Shown here: positions 1 to 6,200 of the stretch, one piece after another
Layout: the number at the start of each line of letters is the position of its first letter
Numbering within the stretch: the first letter of the stretch is position 1
Assembly: GCA_023300365.1 (NCBI GenBank)
Contig: JALZWD010000284.1
Location: 1-6,651, forward strand
Length of the DNA stretch: 6,651 nucleotides
Reading direction: 5' to 3'
From: Flavimaricola sp.
Lineage (GTDB): Bacteria > Pseudomonadota > Alphaproteobacteria > Rhodobacterales > Rhodobacteraceae
Notes under the pieces: generated by a model
Told to the model about the DNA's origin: nothing
The model's database searches: none
Seen by the model: only the letters and a program-made list of their open reading frames with translations
Made by a program: the position numbers and the translations under genes

Positions 1-1
1 C

Positions 2-178
2 GAAGACAGCCCGCCCGAGAAAAAGGCCCTTCCCCCAACCGACAGGACGCTTGTGCCCTACGGCGTCACCATGTTGCCAAACGGCAAACCCGACACCCCA
101 GCAACTTTTGCCGAACCAGCCCCCGCCAAAACGTCACCAGAAAGTGACACGACCAGCGGCGTGGAAACGGGTTCTTAA
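2..178 (+). CDS. C-terminal end of an unrecognised protein (5' truncated by window edge)
   Basis: The frame starting at base 2 is open from the window edge to a TAA at 176-178, giving about 58 residues. Third codon positions are mostly G or C, as in the neighbouring real genes, which favours this frame as the coding one. The visible tail begins EDSPPEKKALPPTD, continues through a short segment VPYGVTMLPNGKPDTP, and ends in a Pro/Ala/Thr/Ser/Glu-rich stretch closing with VETGS. Such a tail looks disordered and carries no motif I can assign. The gene usually found upstream of accB in related genomes is aroQ (3-dehydroquinate dehydratase), from memory, but this tail does not resemble an AroQ C-terminus. 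It is co-directional with accB, 134 bp away, with no obvious terminator between. The function is unknown. Confidence 0.55.
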   Translation, partial: EDSPPEKKALPPTDRTLVPYGVTMLPNGKPDTPATFAEPAPAKTSPESDTTSGVETGS

Positions 179-213
179 CAACTCCAAATGCCCACCTTTC
201 CCCGGCCCAACAC

Positions 214-237
214 TTGGCGTATACGTTTTGCCAAACG
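214..237. repeat. Nested small inverted repeats upstream of accB
   Basis: Three small symmetric elements overlap here. TTGGC at 214-218 is mirrored by GCCAA at 230-234. CGTATACG at 218-225 is a perfect 8-bp palindrome. CGTTT at 224-228 pairs with AAACG at 233-237. The cluster lies about 75-100 bp before the accB start, in non-coding sequence. It could be an operator or simply chance; no family of binding site is recognised. Confidence 0.35.
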
Positions 238-241
238 CAGG

Positions 242-283
242 CATCAGACCTTGACCCTAGGTCTCGCATCTGATGACTAATAC
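242..283 (+). promoter_or_regulatory. Candidate accBC-aat promoter with overlapping inverted repeats
   Basis: TTGACC at 251-256 matches five of six bases of the housekeeping -35 hexamer. A -10-like ACTAAT lies at 276-281 (19-nt spacer) and TAATAC at 278-283 (21-nt spacer); both spacings are longer than the ideal 17. The -35 sits inside inverted repeats: CATCAGA (242-248) with TCTGATG (269-275), and alternatively AGACC (246-250) with GGTCT (260-264). The symmetry around a -35 element would suit a repressor site, but this is inference. The gap between the upstream gene and accB must hold the operon promoter unless transcription reads through from upstream. Confidence 0.3.
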
Positions 284-312
284 AAAACGTCAGGCAACGG
301 GCCGGGGGACAC

Positions 313-801
313 ATGAGCAAGACCAATTCTCACGATAGTGATGTCAGCTTTATTAAGGCACTTGCCGAATTGCTGCGCGACAATGATCTGACCGAGCTTC
401 AGGTCAAACGCGATTATGCCGATAACGACAGCCTCAACGTCAGGGTCAGCCGCCAGATGATGGCCGCCCCCGTGGCTGTTGCCGCCCCTGTCGCCGCAGC
501 GCCAGTTGCCGCAGCCCCTGCTGCCGCCGCAGCTGCCGCTCCGGCCTCCGAGGATCCCGCCGATTTGCCCGGCGCCGTCACCTCCCCAATGGTCGGCACC
601 GTCTACCTTCAGGGCGAGCCGGGCGCACCACCCTTTGCCGCCGTTGGCCAACAGGTGAACGAGGGCGACACCATCCTCATCATCGAGGCGATGAAAACCA
701 TGAACCAGATCCCGGCGCCAAAATCCGGCACAATCAAACGGATCTTGGTCGAAGACGGCGGCCCAGTCGAATTCGGCGCCCCCCTGATGATTATCGAATA
801 G
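313..801 (+). CDS. accB: Biotin carboxyl carrier protein of acetyl-CoA carboxylase (AccB, BCCP)
   Basis: AccB carries the biotin that AccC carboxylates and that the AccA-AccD transferase uses to turn acetyl-CoA into malonyl-CoA, the first committed step of fatty acid synthesis in the cytosol. The 162-residue product has the BCCP layout. An N-terminal part (about 1-50) is followed by a flexible Ala/Pro/Val linker (about 51-78, nearly pure Ala, Pro and Val) and a C-terminal biotinyl domain (about 86-162). The biotinylation motif EAMKTM places the modified lysine at K128; E. coli has EAMKMM. The insert [16 protein letters not shown] just before it corresponds to the 'thumb' typical of bacterial BCCP. 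The ATG is preceded by a G-rich element (GGGGGA, about 304-309), a fair Shine-Dalgarno. It is the first gene of accB-accC-aat, with accC starting 9 nt after its TAG in the same frame. Confidence 0.97.
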   Translation: MSKTNSHDSDVSFIKALAELLRDNDLTELQVKRDYADNDSLNVRVSRQMMAAPVAVAAPVAAAPVAAAPAAAAAAAPASEDPADLPGAVTSPMVGTVYLQGEPGAPPFAAVGQQVNEGDTILIIEAMKTMNQIPAPKSGTIKRILVEDGGPVEFGAPLMIIE

Positions 802-810
802 GGGCACCCC

Positions 811-2160
811 ATGTTCGACAAAATCCTGATTGCGAACCGCGGCGAGATCGCCTTGCGTGTGGTTCGTGCGGCCCGTGAAATGGGCATTGGCTCTGTGGCC
901 GTGCACTCCACCGCTGACAGCGACGCGATGCATGTGCGCATGGCCGACGAGGCCATCTGCATCGGCCCGCCGGCTTCCGCCAACAGCTACCTGTCCTTCG
1001 CCGCCATTATCTCCGCCTGCGAAGTCACCGGCGCCCAAGCCATCCACCCCGGCTATGGCTTCCTCTCCGAGAACGCCGCCTTCGTGCAGGCCCTCGAAGA
1101 CCACGGCCTCACATTCATCGGCCCAACAGCCGAGCATATCCGCGTCATGGGCGACAAAATCACCGCCAAAGACACGATGAAAAAGCTCGGCGTTCCTTGC
1201 GTCCCCGGCTCTGACGGCGGCGTGCCAACACTGGCCGACGCAAAGCGGATCGGCGCGGAAATCGGCTATCCGGTCATCATCAAAGCCACCGCTGGTGGCG
1301 GCGGGCGCGGCATGAAGGTGGCACAAACCGCCGCCGATATGGAAAGCGCCTTCCAAAACGCCCGCGCCGAAGGCAAAGCCGCCTTTGGCAACGACGAAGT
1401 CTATATCGAGAAATACCTCACCACACCGCGCCACATCGAAATTCAGGTGTTTGGTGATGGCAAAGGCCGCGCCGTACATCTTGGCGAACGTGACTGTTCG
1501 CTTCAACGGCGCCACCAAAAAGTGTTTGAAGAGGCCCCCGGCCCCTGCATCACCCCCGAATTACGCGCCAAAATTGGCAAGGTCTGCGCCGACGCCTGCG
1601 CCGACATCAACTACATCGGTGCCGGAACAATCGAGTTTCTGTTCGAGAACGACGAGTTCTACTTTATCGAGATGAACACCCGCCTTCAGGTCGAACATCC
1701 CGTCACCGAAGGCATCTTTGGCGTCGACCTCGTGCGCGAACAAATCAACGTCGCCGCCGGTCTGCCAATGTCGTTCACCCAAGAGGACCTCAAGATCAAC
1801 GGCCACGCCATCGAAGTGCGGATCAACGCCGAAAAGCTGCCAAACTTTGCGCCCTGCCCCGGCACCATCACGCAATACCATGCCCCCGGCGGCCTTGGCG
1901 TGCGCATGGACAGCGCGCTGTACGACGGCTACCGCATCCCGCCCTACTATGACAGCCTGATCGCCAAGCTGATCGTGCAAGGCCGCGACCGCCCCGAGGC
2001 CATCGCCCGGCTGGCCCGCGCCTTGGGCGAGCTGATCGTGGACGGCGTCGATACAACCGTGCCGCTGTTTCACGCGCTGCTGCAGGAACCCGATGTGCTT
2101 TCGGGCGACTACAACATCCACTGGCTGGAACATTGGCTCGAACAAAACCTCGGCGCATAA
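811..2160 (+). CDS. accC: Biotin carboxylase subunit of acetyl-CoA carboxylase (AccC)
   Basis: AccC uses ATP and bicarbonate to carboxylate the biotin on AccB. The 449 residues match the family length (E. coli AccC, 449). It begins with the standard N-terminus [17 protein letters not shown]. Order of domains: N-terminal biotin carboxylase domain (about 1-114, with [11 protein letters not shown] at 78-88), ATP-grasp domain (about 115-320) and C-terminal domain (about 330-440). Visible active-site elements are K116 and K158 for ATP, the glycine-rich lid GGGGRGM at 162-168, H208, K237, metal ligands E275 and E287, the [14 protein letters not shown] stretch at 287-300 with R291 and E295, and R337. 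All key residues are present, so it should be active. AGGGG at 800-804 overlaps the accB stop codon and gives a Shine-Dalgarno 6 nt before the ATG, consistent with coupled, stoichiometric synthesis of the two subunits. Confidence 0.98.
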   Translation: MFDKILIANRGEIALRVVRAAREMGIGSVAVHSTADSDAMHVRMADEAICIGPPASANSYLSFAAIISACEVTGAQAIHPGYGFLSENAAFVQALEDHGLTFIGPTAEHIRVMGDKITAKDTMKKLGVPCVPGSDGGVPTLADAKRIGAEIGYPVIIKATAGGGGRGMKVAQTAADMESAFQNARAEGKAAFGNDEVYIEKYLTTPRHIEIQVFGDGKGRAVHLGERDCSLQRRHQKVFEEAPGPCITPELRAKIGKVCADACADINYIGAGTIEFLFENDEFYFIEMNTRLQVEHPVTEGIFGVDLVREQINVAAGLPMSFTQEDLKINGHAIEVRINAEKLPNFAPCPGTITQYHAPGGLGVRMDSALYDGYRIPPYYDSLIAKLIVQGRDRPEAIARLARALGELIVDGVDTTVPLFHALLQEPDVLSGDYNIHWLEHWLEQNLGA

Positions 2161-2166
2161 GGCGCC

Positions 2167-2811
2167 GTGACGGCCCCGCACCTCACCCCTGATCTGCTGC
2201 TGCACGCCTATGCGATGGGCGTGTTTCCAATGTCCGAAGGCCGCGATGACCCCGAGGTGTTCTGGGTGGATCCCGAACAGCGCGGCATTCTCCCCCTCGA
2301 TGGGTTTCACATCTCCCGAAGGCTTGCGCGCCGCCTTAACGCGCAAACCTTCAACATAAGTTTCAACAGCGATTTCAACGCCGTAGTGGCCCATTGCGCG
2401 GATCGCAAAGAAACATGGATCAACGATACAATCGCCGATCTATACGCCCAACTACACCACATGGGCCACGCACATTCGATCGAAATACGCCAAGATGGCA
2501 CGCTGGTCGGTGGCGTTTACGGCGTGGCCCTCGGCAGGGCCTTTTTTGGCGAAAGCATGTTCTCAACCCGCACAGATGCGTCGAAAATCGCCCTCGCATA
2601 CCTAACCGACAGGCTCCGCATCTGCGGCTTTACACTGTTTGACACACAGTTCATCACGGCCCACTTGGCAACCCTCGGTGCAATTGAGATCAGCCGCGCA
2701 ACCTACCGCAAGGCTCTGCAAAATGCCCTAAAAATAGACGCATCCTTCGATGCAAACGCCGCCGTGCCACCACCTCAAGAGGTGCTGCAGCGCAACGCCC
2801 AAACATCATAA
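2167..2811 (+). CDS. aat: Leucyl/phenylalanyl-tRNA-protein transferase (Aat)
   Basis: Aat moves Leu or Phe from aminoacyl-tRNA to the N-terminus of proteins starting with Arg or Lys, creating a primary N-degron; in E. coli these are read by ClpS and degraded by ClpAP. The 214-residue product shows the family signatures: LLLHAYAMGVFPM near the N-terminus, FWVDPEQRGILPLDGFHIS (32-50), TWIND (83-87), GGVYGVALGRAFFGESMFS (115-133) and FDTQF (158-162). D159 and Q161 correspond to the catalytic Asp and Gln of the E. coli enzyme. The start is GTG. The accC stop lies in the same frame three codons upstream, so no earlier start exists, and the next ATG (codon 17) would remove the conserved N-terminus. 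The only ribosome-binding hint is AAGG at 2159-2162, overlapping the accC stop, so coupling to accC is likely. The Pro/Gln-rich tail overlaps the convergent DUF2155 gene by 37 bp. Confidence 0.95.
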   Translation: MTAPHLTPDLLLHAYAMGVFPMSEGRDDPEVFWVDPEQRGILPLDGFHISRRLARRLNAQTFNISFNSDFNAVVAHCADRKETWINDTIADLYAQLHHMGHAHSIEIRQDGTLVGGVYGVALGRAFFGESMFSTRTDASKIALAYLTDRLRICGFTLFDTQFITAHLATLGAIEISRATYRKALQNALKIDASFDANAAVPPPQEVLQRNAQTS

Positions 2812-3128
2812 CGTGGGTGCTCCAATGCCGAAATCGCGGGGTTAGACGCAATGATCCACCCCTCAAATACCGGCTCTTCTTGGCCTTGATAGGTCACGGT
2901 GATCTGCTCATAGGCATCACCAGACGGGTTGAGGGTCGGGAAACGGCACTCGCCCAAACGGATGGTCAACAGGCCCACGCGCCGCTCTTCCCCCGTCCGA
3001 AGCTCAATATCACGCACAACGCCGGTGATCTTGTCCAACACACGAAGCACGCCACCGGGCCCACGTGTCGCCTCTTGCGCGGCAATCGGTCCGGCCAAAA
3101 GGCCTAGTATCATCGCAATTCGGATCAC
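2775..3128 (-). CDS. DUF2155 domain-containing exported protein
   Basis: This 117-residue protein of unknown function has a clear signal peptide: MIRIAMILGLLAGPIAAQEA, with likely cleavage after the alanines around 16-20, so it should act in the periplasm. The mature part has the DUF2155 pattern: LRVLDKITG (28-36) near the start, a central segment with GLLTIRLGECRFP (52-64), and a conserved end with FEGWIIASNPAISALEHP (88-105) followed by YDVWALRC. Two cysteines, C61 and C114, could form a disulfide once exported (inference). The start is GTG (3126-3128). It is chosen because AGAGGA (plus-strand 3135-3140) lies 6 nt upstream and because the whole hydrophobic signal follows; the internal ATG at codon 6 has no such support. 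It follows the NDUFA12-family gene by 37 nt and is the last gene of the minus-strand run, its end overlapping the end of aat. Confidence 0.9.
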   Translation of the reverse strand: MIRIAMILGLLAGPIAAQEATRGPGGVLRVLDKITGVVRDIELRTGEERRVGLLTIRLGECRFPTLNPSGDAYEQITVTYQGQEEPVFEGWIIASNPAISALEHPRYDVWALRCSTS

Positions 3129-3134
3129 AACAAA

Positions 3135-3140
3135 TCCTCT
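3135..3140 (-). promoter_or_regulatory. Shine-Dalgarno supporting the GTG start of the DUF2155 gene
   Basis: On the minus strand this reads AGAGGA, followed by a 6-nt spacer TTTGTT and then GTG. It decides the start codon in favour of the GTG over the in-frame ATG five codons later. Confidence 0.7.
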
Positions 3141-3147
3141 CTACCAA

Positions 3148-3166
3148 GCGGCGCCCATGCGGCGCC
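3148..3166. repeat. Direct repeat GCGGCGCC x2 forming a GC hairpin between NDUFA12 and DUF2155 genes
   Basis: GCGGCGCC occurs at 3148-3155 and again at 3159-3166 with a 3-nt spacer. Because GGCGCC is itself palindromic, the copies can also pair as a 6-bp all-GC stem with a 5-nt loop (3150-3166). It overlaps the last base of the NDUFA12-family stop codon. On the minus strand no T-run follows, so it is not a standard intrinsic terminator. It might protect or process the intercistronic mRNA, or be chance in GC-rich DNA. Confidence 0.45.
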
Positions 3167-3549
3167 TACTCTGGCGTCCACGCCTCGTAATCGCCCCGCG
3201 GCGTCGGGCTGGCATTGCGCAAGGATCCCGCGGGCGCATAGGCCATCGCCGTTCCGGTCAGGTTCTCTTGGTGCGGCTTTTCCCACGATTTATGGGCCAA
3301 GGGGCGCTCTGTCGGCGGCTCATCCCATGTGCGGTGCAGCCAACCATGCCATTCAGGGGCAATTTTACTCGCCTCGGTCTCGCCGTTGAAAATCACCCAA
3401 CGGCGGCTGTCATCGCGGGTGCGATAAAACACGTTGCCCGCGTCATCCTCGCCAACGCGTTCGCCTTTACGCCAAGTCCATAGTTGGGTGCCCAATGTTT
3501 GGCCGTCCCACCAGGTAAAAATCCGTTTAATAAAGAGGCCAACGCCCAT
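3166..3549 (-). CDS. NDUFA12 / B17.2-like accessory subunit of NADH:ubiquinone oxidoreductase (complex I)
   Basis: The 127-residue protein belongs to the family of the mitochondrial complex I accessory subunit NDUFA12 (B17.2), which Alphaproteobacteria also carry; it binds the peripheral arm of complex I at the inner membrane rather than doing chemistry itself (family knowledge). Motifs visible in order are [15 protein letters not shown] (11-25), [14 protein letters not shown] (29-42), RRWVIFNGE (49-57), APEWHGWLH (64-72), DEPPTE (76-81), [10 protein letters not shown] (91-100) and a closing GDYEAWTPE (119-127). Length is normal for bacterial members. There is no signal peptide, fitting the cytoplasmic side. 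The ATG has GAGGGA upstream with about 8 nt spacing. It is not inside a nuo operon here; it lies 116 bp after the RidA-family gene and 37 nt before DUF2155. In related genomes it is often named simply as an NADH:ubiquinone oxidoreductase subunit. Confidence 0.92.
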   Translation of the reverse strand: MGVGLFIKRIFTWWDGQTLGTQLWTWRKGERVGEDDAGNVFYRTRDDSRRWVIFNGETEASKIAPEWHGWLHRTWDEPPTERPLAHKSWEKPHQENLTGTAMAYAPAGSLRNASPTPRGDYEAWTPE

Positions 3550-3665
3550 CTGAGAAGTCCCTCAATTGCCTTGCTTCGTCATGCCGCATTCTGGGGCAGA
3601 GGTCCAGTACCAAGCCGATCTCGGTCTACCTCAAATTTTCAACATTTTCGGCGGCATCCAACGCT

Positions 3666-4040
3666 TTACGCACCAATGTATGCCGTCACCTCAATTTCAA
3701 TTTTGTATCGTGGGTCAATCAGGTTGGCCGAAAACATCGTTGCGGCCGGTGGATTGGCGCCAAAGGTTGCCGCCAACACTGGCCAACAGGGCTCAAAATC
3801 CGCAGGTTCCGGCAAGATATAGTGAACACGCACCACATCCGCAAAGCTTGCGCCTGCCTCGGCCAATGCCGCGCCAATCGTCTCAAGCGCCGATTGGCAC
3901 TGTGCCACGACATCGGTTGGGATATCCGCACCCTGCGCCGTTGTTCCGGCAACATGAACCAAATCGCCCGCAACCACGGCTCGGCAATAGCCGACCTTGG
4001 CTTCGAACAATCCGCCAGAAGAGATCCGGCGGATCGTCAT
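3666..4040 (-). CDS. RidA / YjgF-YER057c-UK114 family protein lacking the catalytic arginine
   Basis: The 124-residue product has the Rid fold pattern: [12 protein letters not shown] (25-36), a helix rich in [20 protein letters not shown] (43-62), [11 protein letters not shown] (66-76) and the C-terminal strand [12 protein letters not shown]. True RidA hydrolyses reactive 2-aminoacrylate-type enamines to ketoacids using an Arg (R105 in enteric RidA). Aligned without gaps from the KIEIE motif back to the preceding Pro-Ala, that position here is Ala (A100, PPAATMF versus PARSCVE), while the conserved Glu (E115, for E120) remains. It therefore probably belongs to a Rid subgroup without RidA deaminase activity; its function is not predictable. 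The ATG overlaps the clpX stop by one base (TGATG) and has no clear Shine-Dalgarno, so translation is probably coupled to clpX. Confidence 0.88.
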   Translation of the reverse strand: MTIRRISSGGLFEAKVGYCRAVVAGDLVHVAGTTAQGADIPTDVVAQCQSALETIGAALAEAGASFADVVRVHYILPEPADFEPCWPVLAATFGANPPAATMFSANLIDPRYKIEIEVTAYIGA

Positions 4041-5305
4041 CAGCTTGCGTTCTTGGTCTCGGCTTCGGCCTCACCGTGGATCATCAAAGGCGCGGCATCC
4101 GAATTCACCGCCTCTTCATTCACCACAACCTCGGTCACGCTGTCCATGCCGGGCAGGTCGAACATCGTATCAAGCAAGATGTCCTCCATGATCGACCGCA
4201 AACCACGCGCGCCCGTCTTGCGCTCAATCGCCCGCTTGGCAATCGCCGACAAAGCATCGTCGGTAAACGTCAGTTTGGTATCCTCGATCTCAAAAAGACG
4301 TTGGTATTGCTTAACCAAGGCGTTCTTCGGCTCGCTCAGAATGGTCACCAACGCATCTTCGTCCAGATCGGTAAGCGTTGCCAAAACGGGCAAGCGGCCC
4401 ACAAATTCCGGGATCAGACCAAACTTAAGCAGATCTTCGGGCTCAAGCTCGGCAAACAATTCACCGATGCCGCGGGCTTCTTTGTCGGTCACATCCGCAC
4501 CAAAGCCAATCGACGACCCCTGCCCACGCTGGGCAATGATCTTATCGAGACCGGCAAACGCACCGCCGCAGACGAACAAGATGTTGGTCGTGTCTACTTG
4601 CAGGAATTCCTGCTGTGGATGCTTGCGCCCGCCTTGCGGCGGCACCGAGGCCACGGTGCCTTCCATAATCTTCAGCAATGCCTGCTGCACACCCTCGCCC
4701 GATACGTCACGGGTGATCGATGGGTTATCAGACTTGCGTGTAATCTTATCGACCTCATCGATATAAACGATACCACGCTGCGCACGTTCCACGTTGTACT
4801 CGGAAGCCTGCAATAGTTTGAGGATGATATTCTCAACATCCTCGCCCACATACCCCGCCTCGGTCAGGGTCGTGGCATCCGCCATCGTGAACGGCACATC
4901 CAAAATCCGCGCGAGCGTCTGCGCCAGCAACGTCTTACCACAGCCTGTCGGCCCGATCAGAAGGATGTTGGATTTCGCCAGCTCAATATCGCCGGATTTA
5001 TCCGCATGGTTCAGACGCTTGTAATGGTTGTGCACCGCCACGGCGAGAACGCGCTTGGCATGCTGCTGACCGATCACATAATCATTCAACACTTCGGCAA
5101 TTTCGGTCGGCGTCGGCACACCGTCAGACGACTTCAGCGAGGACGACTTGGTCTCTTCGCGGATGATGTCCATGCACAGCTCAACACATTCATCACAGAT
5201 GAACACCGTCGGCCCCGCAATCAGCTTGCGAACCTCATGCTGGCTCTTGCCACAAAAACTGCAATACAGCGTATTTTTACCGTCGCCGCTGGATGTATTC
5301 GCCAT
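4040..5305 (-). CDS. clpX: ATP-dependent Clp protease ATP-binding subunit ClpX
   Basis: ClpX is the AAA+ unfoldase that recognises tagged substrates and threads them into ClpP; in Caulobacter, ClpXP removes cell-cycle regulators such as CtrA (family knowledge). The 421 residues match the usual length. Visible features: N-terminal zinc-binding domain with C15, C18, C37 and C40; Walker A GPTGCGKT (118-125); pore loop GYVGEDV (151-157); Walker [10 protein letters not shown] (179-187); RKH loop residues 227-229; the ClpP-docking IGFG loop (266-269); box VII FVGRLP (301-306); and sensor 2 GARGLR (365-370). All are intact. The ATG is preceded by a strong GGAGGA (plus-strand 5311-5316) with a 5-nt spacer. 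It lies 111 bp downstream of clpP in the same direction, and its TGA overlaps the RidA-family ATG. The end is an acidic tail, [11 protein letters not shown]. Confidence 0.98.
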   Translation of the reverse strand: MANTSSGDGKNTLYCSFCGKSQHEVRKLIAGPTVFICDECVELCMDIIREETKSSSLKSSDGVPTPTEIAEVLNDYVIGQQHAKRVLAVAVHNHYKRLNHADKSGDIELAKSNILLIGPTGCGKTLLAQTLARILDVPFTMADATTLTEAGYVGEDVENIILKLLQASEYNVERAQRGIVYIDEVDKITRKSDNPSITRDVSGEGVQQALLKIMEGTVASVPPQGGRKHPQQEFLQVDTTNILFVCGGAFAGLDKIIAQRGQGSSIGFGADVTDKEARGIGELFAELEPEDLLKFGLIPEFVGRLPVLATLTDLDEDALVTILSEPKNALVKQYQRLFEIEDTKLTFTDDALSAIAKRAIERKTGARGLRSIMEDILLDTMFDLPGMDSVTEVVVNEEAVNSDAAPLMIHGEAEAETKNAS

Positions 5306-5343
5306 CTCGTTCCTCCGAACCCTCAGGGCTCATTTCGCTTGTT

Positions 5344-5375
5344 GGGCTGTCTCTCCAAAAACTTTAAGACAGCCC
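5344..5375 (-). repeat. 9-bp inverted repeat in the clpP-clpX spacer
   Basis: GGGCTGTCT (5344-5352) and AGACAGCCC (5367-5375) are perfect complements separated by 14 nt. In the minus-strand transcript this forms a stable stem-loop about 40 nt upstream of the clpX start, ending well before its Shine-Dalgarno. No T-run follows on either strand, so it is unlikely to be a simple terminator. An mRNA-stabilising or processing hairpin, or a protein-binding site for a separate clpX promoter, are both possible. Confidence 0.55.
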
Positions 5376-5393
5376 GCCAGTCGCTACAACGCC

Positions 5394-5415
5394 AAAACCG
5401 CTAACATGCGGTCTT
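5394..5415 (-). terminator. Weak terminator-like hairpin just after clpP
   Basis: Immediately after the clpP stop, the minus strand reads AAGACCGC, loop ATGTTA, then GCGGTTTT: an 8-bp stem with one G-T wobble, the last bases being a short T-run that is part of the stem. Four GC pairs and only four T make this weak. It may attenuate read-through from clpP into clpX rather than end transcription. Confidence 0.35.
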
Positions 5416-5416
5416 G

Positions 5417-6046
5417 TTACTTATCGTCATCGTCACCTGTCGCTCTGCTGGTAACAATCTCATCAATATGGCCCCATTCTTTCGCTTCTTCGGGCGACAT
5501 GAAGTTATCACGCTCAAGAGCAGATTCGACTTTCTTAAGCGTATTGCCCGTGTGCTTGACGTAAATCTTGTTGATCTGGTCCTTGATCTTCTGCGTCTCG
5601 GCCGCGTGGATCATGATGTCTGTGGCCTGGCCCTGATAGCCGCCCGACGGCTGGTGCACCATGATGCGCGAGTTGGGCAACGAGAACCGCATCCCCTCCG
5701 CACCGGCAACCGACAGGATCGATCCCATCGAGGCCGCTTGGCCAACAACAAGGGTCGAAACCTTGGGCCGGATATATTGCATCGTGTCGTAAATCGACAA
5801 ACCCGATGTCACCACGCCGCCGGGGCTGTTGATATACATCGAAATCTCTTTCTTGGGGTTCTCGGCCTCAAGGTGCAACAACTGCGCCACCACCAATTGG
5901 CTCATCCCATCATGGACCGGGCCATTCACAAAAATGATCCGCTCCTTGAGCAGTCGCGAGAAAATATCATAAGCCCGCTCACCGCGGCTTGTTTGCTCCA
6001 CCACCATGGGGACAAGGTTCATATATGTGTCAACGGGATCGCGCAT
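5417..6046 (-). CDS. clpP: ATP-dependent Clp protease proteolytic subunit ClpP
   Basis: ClpP is the serine protease that forms the two-ring chamber used by ClpX (and by ClpA where present). The 209-residue protein is of normal length. The catalytic triad is visible: S106 in GQAASMGS (102-109), H131 in MVHQP (129-133) and D180 in ERDNFMS (178-184). YINSPGG (71-77) forms the oxyanion/substrate strand, and [10 protein letters not shown] (135-144) starts the handle region. The stretch [14 protein letters not shown] (11-24) aligns with the start of mature E. coli ClpP, so the first nine or so residues form a short propeptide, slightly shorter than in E. coli. The ATG has AGAAGG about 8 nt upstream. 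The C-terminus is very acidic (TGDDDDK). It is the first gene of the likely clpP-clpX-ridA unit, and the 179-bp gap before it probably holds the promoter. Confidence 0.98.
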   Translation of the reverse strand: MRDPVDTYMNLVPMVVEQTSRGERAYDIFSRLLKERIIFVNGPVHDGMSQLVVAQLLHLEAENPKKEISMYINSPGGVVTSGLSIYDTMQYIRPKVSTLVVGQAASMGSILSVAGAEGMRFSLPNSRIMVHQPSGGYQGQATDIMIHAAETQKIKDQINKIYVKHTGNTLKKVESALERDNFMSPEEAKEWGHIDEIVTSRATGDDDDK

Positions 6047-6102
6047 CTGCTCTGCCTTCTGATCGGAACATTCGGTTGGGACGTTTGGCGTCTATGCCTA
6101 CT

Positions 6103-6132
6103 GTCTTAGTGGCCCTCCGAAGGGGCTTCAAG
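6103..6132 (-). promoter_or_regulatory. Candidate clpP promoter (housekeeping or heat-shock type)
   Basis: On the minus strand, CTTGAAG begins at 6132; TTGAAG (6126-6131) matches four of six -35 bases. Exactly 17 nt on is TAAGAC (6103-6108), a poor -10 with three of six matches. CTTGAA is also the -35 of heat-shock sigma (RpoH) promoters, which commonly drive clpP, but no good RpoH -10 is seen. The spacer holds a small inverted repeat, CCCT (6113-6116) with AGGG (6121-6124), and AGGGC (6131-6135) pairs with GCCCT (6150-6154) just upstream. A start near 6096 would leave a leader of about 50 nt. Confidence 0.28.
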
Positions 6133-6200
6133 GGCAGGCCCACCCATAGGCCCTCTCAGATGTCGATTACACCCTATTCTGTCACTATCCGTGATCGAGG

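Noticed and set aside
3..15. 13-nt exact match AAGACAGCCCGCC shared with 5366-5378
   Set aside because: One match of this length is expected roughly by chance in a window this size; one copy lies in coding sequence and the other in a spacer hairpin arm.
463..546. Repetitive GC-rich run in accB as a possible tandem repeat or slippage site
   Set aside because: It encodes the Ala/Pro linker usual for BCCP; the repeats are irregular at DNA level and the frame is intact.
277..1518. 413-residue open frame on the minus strand opposite accB/accC
   Set aside because: Antisense shadow of GC-rich genes: Gly/Ala/His/Asp-rich composition, no domain, and the plus strand encodes unmistakable AccB and AccC.
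1561..2394. 277-residue minus-strand open frame opposite accC/aat
   Set aside because: Same type of shadow; it spans the accC-aat junction and has no recognisable motif.
3550..3665. 116-bp gap after the RidA gene, examined for tRNA, small gene or terminator
   Set aside because: Only a short CCGATCTCGG dyad (3615-3624) and poor promoter matches are seen; no tRNA features, T-run hairpin or supported ORF.
3566..4816. 416-residue plus-strand open frame opposite the RidA gene and clpX
   Set aside because: Arg/Gln/His/Pro-rich, antisense to two well-supported genes and running across their junction.
5417..5434. ClpP ending in DDDDK, the enterokinase/FLAG-like motif, suggesting a tagged construct
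   Set aside because: The acidic tail continues naturally from ATGDD and the surrounding spacer is normal genomic sequence; a coincidence, with only part of the FLAG sequence present.
5414..6109. 231-residue plus-strand open frame opposite clpP
   Set aside because: Antisense to a full ClpP with an intact catalytic triad; no coding signature of its own.
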